Below are positions 5,448 to 8,560 of a DNA stretch of 8,560 nucleotides, one piece after another. The notes below the pieces were generated by a model, which was not told where the DNA came from, ran no database searches, and was given only the letters and a program-made list of their open reading frames with translations. The translations under genes and the position numbers were made by a program. The first letter of the stretch is position 1; every line of letters starts with the position of its first letter. The stretch is from Promethearchaeota archaeon (GTDB taxonomy: Archaea > Asgardarchaeota > Lokiarchaeia > Sigyniarchaeales > SOKP01): contig JAEORV010000043.1 in assembly GCA_016840695.1 (NCBI GenBank), forward strand, positions 1 through 8,560, read 5' to 3'.

Positions 5448-7475
5448 ATGGGATTTAAAGAAATTAATCATGCGGAACTGAAGATAAAGCAAGGGCCAAA
5501 CTTTATAGGAATCCCGATAAAGCACGTGGGAGAATTAATAAAGGAGGGAGAAATTAAAACGACCAAAGTTGAAGCTCTCACCTCAATAAAACAAGCTTCA
5601 GAAATTCTTCTTGAAAACGATGAGGTCTTGAATTATCAATATCTCCAAGATGGAGAAATAAAAAGCATGGAAGGATACGGTAATATTTCAATTTATAACA
5701 ATTCAAGCAAGGATCGAATATGGGATACGCAAATTCACCTCTCAGGTACCCAATATAATAGTCTAGATTCTGAAACCAAGATGAATTTAGGCATTTTTGA
5801 ACCCAAGACGAGTAGGAATATTAAATATAACATTACTAATTTAGACGAGTTACCAGAATCACTGAAATTTTCCGAGGAAATTGAATTTTTAAGTGATGAG
5901 ATGGAAGGTTTTAGAGATACTGATTCAGGAGGTAATAAAAAGAATTATTTCTTAATGTATGGAAAGGAAAATAATCTCCGAATCACGATAAAGTTAGAAA
6001 ATGTATCGAATTCATCGATCAAGAACATTAATTTAAAAAAAGCGCTCTCAAAAAGCTTTTACGATTTAAGAATTGATACTGAATATAATAAAAACATCAA
6101 ATTCAGCAGGAACACGTTGGATTGGGTCATTCAATCTTTAGATCCTGGCCAAAAAGCAGCAATCTCTATTACTGGGAAAATAAAACCCATGGTTAAAGAA
6201 AACATTCGAACAGGGCACATTGATTTAACATATACAATAAAGGATCGAGCGATTTCAGGGATAATCTTAGAGGACTTTTCGGCATACTCTCACGCCATGC
6301 ACGCTATTAACAAAATAGAAATCGACGAGTCTCCCGATAATTGGCGATGCTCCTTAGTGTTCAAGAATAGGTGTAGCTTTCCTATTAAAATTAACTCAAT
6401 AATAGTAAGTGATAAAGCTCAGTCTACCAAATACCTGGACATGGATTTAAAAGATAAAGAAACTCTGGTTCTTCCAGGTAATACTTATGCTTCTGAATCC
6501 TGGGAAATACAAGATGATAATGAGCCTAAATTTTCAAGAAAACTTGAATATTCTGTAACTCACACTTTTCAGAAAAATACTGATGTAGTCATACACGTGA
6601 ATGACGAAGTTTTCAATATTGTTGGTCTTCAGATCAAGAAAGACATCTCAGAGAAAGAAATCAAATCATTTGAAAGCTCAAAGATAAATGTCTCATTACG
6701 CGTGGATAACATGGGTACAATACCGCTACAAGGATTTCTCTTGAAAGAGACAATCCCAGAAGATTTCCTCCCTATAAATAAGATATCTGAATATAAATTT
6801 AAAAATTCTGCAGGAGAAGTTAAATCTGATAATTTTGAATTGAGAATCATACCACCAGATGAAGATTCTACTAAACCACATGTGATAGAATTAAACAATA
6901 CGAAAAAACTGAAAAGCGTTATTGGATCTAACGATTTCTTGGAATTAAGTTATTCATTCAATGCCGTATCTCCAGATAATAAAAAAGATTATAGATTTCC
7001 TCTCGAAGTGAAATCATTCTATTCTAAATATAGGGATCAAGCAGACTTACACGATTTTAAATACTCAGATCAAGCAGATCTGAAAGTCTTATATGTCAAG
7101 AAAGATGTTTTATCGAAAGATGAAGAGGCACCTTCAGTAAAAATAGCTCATAAGCGCCGTAAAGTGTCGATTGGAAAGGAAATATTCCCAGGAAGAACAC
7201 ACGATGAGTTTGCCATAGTCGTTCATGTGAAAAACAGATCTAACGTGAAATTAGACAATCTGGAAATAACGGATACTTTTCCACAATCATTCCAGTTAAT
7301 TTCTTCAAATTTAGAAAATAAAGTATCTAAGAACAATGAAGAAAGCACGAATACAATCATGTTTAATGTGGATAGTATTTTACCTTTCGATGAAAAAGAA
7401 ATAATGTATTATTTAAAGAACATAACAGGAAAAGAGATTCAATTTTCAGAATTGGAATCATTTTTCTATAGTTAA
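5448..7475 (+). CDS. Large soluble protein of tandem DUF11-like beta-sandwich segments
   Basis: This 675-residue protein is not a known chemotaxis component. After an N-terminal segment of about 70 residues (ELKIKQGPNFIGIPIKHVGE, then a short helical stretch) it is strand-rich with several units resembling DUF11/CARDB-type immunoglobulin-like folds: about 74-130, 174-250 (NNLRITIKLENVSNSSIKNI), 299-390, 412-550 (INVSLRVDNMGTIPLQGFLL, ETIPEDFLP), and 586-675 (FAIVVHVKNRSNVKLDNLEI, TDTFPQSFQLIS). Each unit has the alternating pattern V-x-V-x-N-x-(S/G)-x-x-x-(L/I)-x-x-(L/I)-x-(L/I)-x-(E/D)-x-x-P. Such domains are usually extracellular, but no signal peptide, membrane helix or sorting signal is visible, so it is probably cytoplasmic. 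It starts 46 bases after cheA with GAGG ten bases before the ATG and ends 29 bases before the next start, inside the operon. A scaffold or adaptor role is only a guess. The ORF is confident; the fold is moderately so. Confidence 0.7.
   Translation: MGFKEINHAELKIKQGPNFIGIPIKHVGELIKEGEIKTTKVEALTSIKQASEILLENDEVLNYQYLQDGEIKSMEGYGNISIYNNSSKDRIWDTQIHLSGTQYNSLDSETKMNLGIFEPKTSRNIKYNITNLDELPESLKFSEEIEFLSDEMEGFRDTDSGGNKKNYFLMYGKENNLRITIKLENVSNSSIKNINLKKALSKSFYDLRIDTEYNKNIKFSRNTLDWVIQSLDPGQKAAISITGKIKPMVKENIRTGHIDLTYTIKDRAISGIILEDFSAYSHAMHAINKIEIDESPDNWRCSLVFKNRCSFPIKINSIIVSDKAQSTKYLDMDLKDKETLVLPGNTYASESWEIQDDNEPKFSRKLEYSVTHTFQKNTDVVIHVNDEVFNIVGLQIKKDISEKEIKSFESSKINVSLRVDNMGTIPLQGFLLKETIPEDFLPINKISEYKFKNSAGEVKSDNFELRIIPPDEDSTKPHVIELNNTKKLKSVIGSNDFLELSYSFNAVSPDNKKDYRFPLEVKSFYSKYRDQADLHDFKYSDQADLKVLYVKKDVLSKDEEAPSVKIAHKRRKVSIGKEIFPGRTHDEFAIVVHVKNRSNVKLDNLEITDTFPQSFQLISSNLENKVSKNNEESTNTIMFNVDSILPFDEKEIMYYLKNITGKEIQFSELESFFYS
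7029..7094 (+). repeat. Tandem 11-residue duplication inside the beta-sandwich protein
   Basis: Two adjacent 33-base units encode YRDQADLHDFK and YSDQADLKVLY (residues 528-549). The DNA core GATCAAGCAGA is identical at 7035-7045 and 7068-7078. This looks like a small in-frame duplication near the end of the fourth beta-sandwich segment. Confidence 0.6.
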
Positions 7476-7492
7476 CAAATTTAAGTATGGAT

Positions 7493-7497
7493 GGTGA
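7493..7497 (+). promoter_or_regulatory. GGTGA ribosome-binding site deciding the downstream start
   Basis: GGTGA, within the wider GGATGGTGA at 7489-7497, lies seven bases before ATG 7505. It overlaps the first codons of the alternative in-frame start at 7487, which itself has no ribosome-binding site. This favours 7505. Confidence 0.6.
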
Positions 7498-7504
7498 AAA
7501 AATA

Positions 7505-8338
7505 ATGGATGTTCAATATCTTAACTTGTTGCAGGACACGTCGAAGAAGCGTTTGTTATATCTAGTTGAATATATCTCGCCAATATTTTCAAAAGACGAA
7601 CTCCCAAAGGTTTTAGAAGAAATAGAAGGAAAGAGTTCTAAGTCAAAAAAAGGATTAGTTGAGTTGGGTAAAAATAGTGGTACTAATGCTGATTTATCGA
7701 AATTAAGCCTTGATCAACTTAAGTTGATGTATCAAGTTTTTATTAGCAAGGAAATAAACGATAAAACGGCGATTAAATGGCGATTGTACCAATTTTTAAA
7801 ATATAGTAGATTTATTGATGTTAAAAAGATTCAGGTTAATATGGTAGGAGATATTAAGCAGGGAGTTGATTTAGTTGTAGAAACACTAGAAAAGAAAACG
7901 ATCTTCTTTACTTGCGTTGATATCTTAGAACTGAAAAATTATAAAAATGCGTTAACTGAAGTAATAAAATTTGTGAAAGAACAGAAAATAAAGCCTGATC
8001 GCGTTATAGTTGCTGCAAACAAGACGTACCGAAATATTCCCCTTGACCAACCCTTTAAACTCGATAAGGAAGAAATAACCCCCGAACTCTGGGTTGAGCT
8101 AATTGACGATAGTTGTCCGTTTAATGGCGTGGACATGTTAGTTGTTGAGAACACGGAATTAAACTTGGCAGGATTTAATTTCACCAACATGGAAGATATT
8201 TTAGATTATATCTATCAGAATTCAGAAGGTGGACAAGTTTCAATTGTAAAGCAACCAGGATTTTTTTCAGAATACAAAAGTGATGAATCAGAAAGGCAAT
8301 TAATATGGAAAGGTATCATGCTCAAAAAAAATATATGA
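7505..8338 (+). CDS. Unrecognised soluble protein in the chemosensory operon
   Basis: I do not recognise this family. The protein has 277 residues from ATG 7505 (283 from the in-frame ATG 7487, which lacks a ribosome-binding site). Residues 1-100 are mostly helical with a Ser/Lys-rich loop (GKSSKSKKG), including LSLDQLKLMYQVFISKEIND and WRLYQFLKYSRF. Residues 105-225 look alpha/beta: VDLVVETLEKKTIFFTCVDI, a helix ALTEVIKFVKEQ, then DRVIVAANKTYR, and DMLVVENTELNLAGF. The strand-strand-helix-strand order with Asp122 resembles a PD-(D/E)xK nuclease-like fold, but the expected ExK is CVD at 137-139, so any such fold would be inactive. No membrane segment or signal peptide is seen. It lies 29 bases (to 7505) after the beta-sandwich gene and 26 before the second cheW, so co-expression with the Che proteins is likely. 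Adaptor proteins such as CheF occupy similar places in other archaea, but no CheF signature is evident. Confidence 0.75.
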   Translation: MDVQYLNLLQDTSKKRLLYLVEYISPIFSKDELPKVLEEIEGKSSKSKKGLVELGKNSGTNADLSKLSLDQLKLMYQVFISKEINDKTAIKWRLYQFLKYSRFIDVKKIQVNMVGDIKQGVDLVVETLEKKTIFFTCVDILELKNYKNALTEVIKFVKEQKIKPDRVIVAANKTYRNIPLDQPFKLDKEEITPELWVELIDDSCPFNGVDMLVVENTELNLAGFNFTNMEDILDYIYQNSEGGQVSIVKQPGFFSEYKSDESERQLIWKGIMLKKNI

Positions 8339-8364
8339 CTTAAAATGATGAGGTAAATTTTCAA

Positions 8365-8560
8365 ATGGTAGAGACAAAATCTGTTAGTTATTATACGCTC
8401 GTTGAGTTTAAGGTATCGGCTGAAAGATACCTTCTTGAGATGAGTGAAGTTAAGGAAATTCAAGTTCCAGACATGGTGATAGTTCCAGTTCCATTATCGG
8501 GGAAACACGTAGTGGGTATTATCGATGTTAGAGGGGAGATCTTTACAATTGTATCTTTAA
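8365..8560 (+). CDS. cheW: Second CheW-like coupling protein, N-terminal part
   Basis: The first 65 residues are present and the gene runs off the right edge. The reading is MVETKSVSYYTLVEFKVSAE, then RYLLEMSEVKEIQVPDMVIV, PVPLSGKHVVGIIDVRGEIF and TIVSL. This is the CheW start: a beta strand, the helix-forming EMSEVKEI, a Pro-containing turn, and GIIDVRGEIFTIVSL matching the family motif G-I-x-N-x-R-G-x-I-x-P-V-x-D-L. It differs clearly from the first CheW in this operon, so it is not a recent copy. GATGAGGT at 8347-8354 is the ribosome-binding region, ten bases before the ATG. It could be a stand-alone CheW or the start of a longer CheW-domain protein; the window does not show which. Confidence 0.88.
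   Translation, partial: MVETKSVSYYTLVEFKVSAERYLLEMSEVKEIQVPDMVIVPVPLSGKHVVGIIDVRGEIFTIVSL

Noticed and set aside
5298..5525. 75-codon minus-strand frame across the cheA end
   Set aside because: It overlaps the conserved CheA C-terminus and the start of the next gene, and lacks any recognisable feature.
6629..6898. 89-codon minus-strand frame in the beta-sandwich gene
   Set aside because: It is antisense to a long coherent coding frame with repeated domain pattern; no independent support.
7505..8338. Calling the unknown gene cheF
   Set aside because: Size and position would suit an archaeal adaptor, but I see no CheF sequence signature, so the name is not justified.
7939..8463. Two minus-strand frames over the unknown gene and second cheW
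   Set aside because: Both are antisense to plus-strand genes with ribosome-binding sites and coherent proteins; the second also crosses the start of a recognisable CheW.
1..8560. CRISPR array, insertion sequence, tRNA or rRNA
   Set aside because: No regularly spaced repeats, transposase frame, terminal inverted repeats or cloverleaf-like sequence were found on either strand.

Overview
The window is AT-rich and shows several marks of an Asgard (Promethearchaeota, Lokiarchaeia-like) archaeon. It has a zinc-ribbon protein with a roadblock-like C-terminal half, a protein with two longin-like halves, a RAD55/KaiC-type ATPase start, archaeal TATA-like elements, and GGTGA/GAGG ribosome-binding sites. 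The lineage is inferred from protein style, not from any marker gene or search.

Layout. Positions 1-993 are on the minus strand. They hold the N-terminus of a P-loop ATPase (runs off the left edge), an AT-rich gap, and the zinc-ribbon/roadblock gene. A 480-base divergent intergenic region (994-1473) follows. It carries a perfect 12-bp palindrome beside a TATA-like box facing the roadblock gene, and paired GCATG motifs facing the right-hand operon. From 1474 to the right edge all genes are on the plus strand with gaps of 17-57 bases, which looks like one chemosensory operon: a tandem longin-like protein, CheW, CheY, CheA, a 675-residue protein built of repeated DUF11-like beta-sandwich segments but with no signal peptide, an unrecognised soluble protein of about 277 residues, and a second CheW cut by the right edge.

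How it may work. CheA (Hpt His47, P2-like domain, P3, ATPase, P5) should phosphorylate CheY (Asp59). The two CheW proteins should couple CheA to receptors that are not encoded here. No receptor, CheR, CheB, CheC, CheD or CheF is visible, and no archaellum gene. The unusual part is what surrounds the core: an Asgard longin-type protein leads the operon, a roadblock/zinc-ribbon protein is divergent to it, and two uncharacterised soluble proteins lie between cheA and the second cheW. Longin and roadblock domains are regulators or platforms of small Ras-like GTPases. A link between chemosensory signalling and the Asgard GTPase/cytoskeleton machinery, comparable in logic to the bacterial Frz-MglA/MglB polarity system, is therefore a reasonable but unproven hypothesis and the best candidate for something new in this window.
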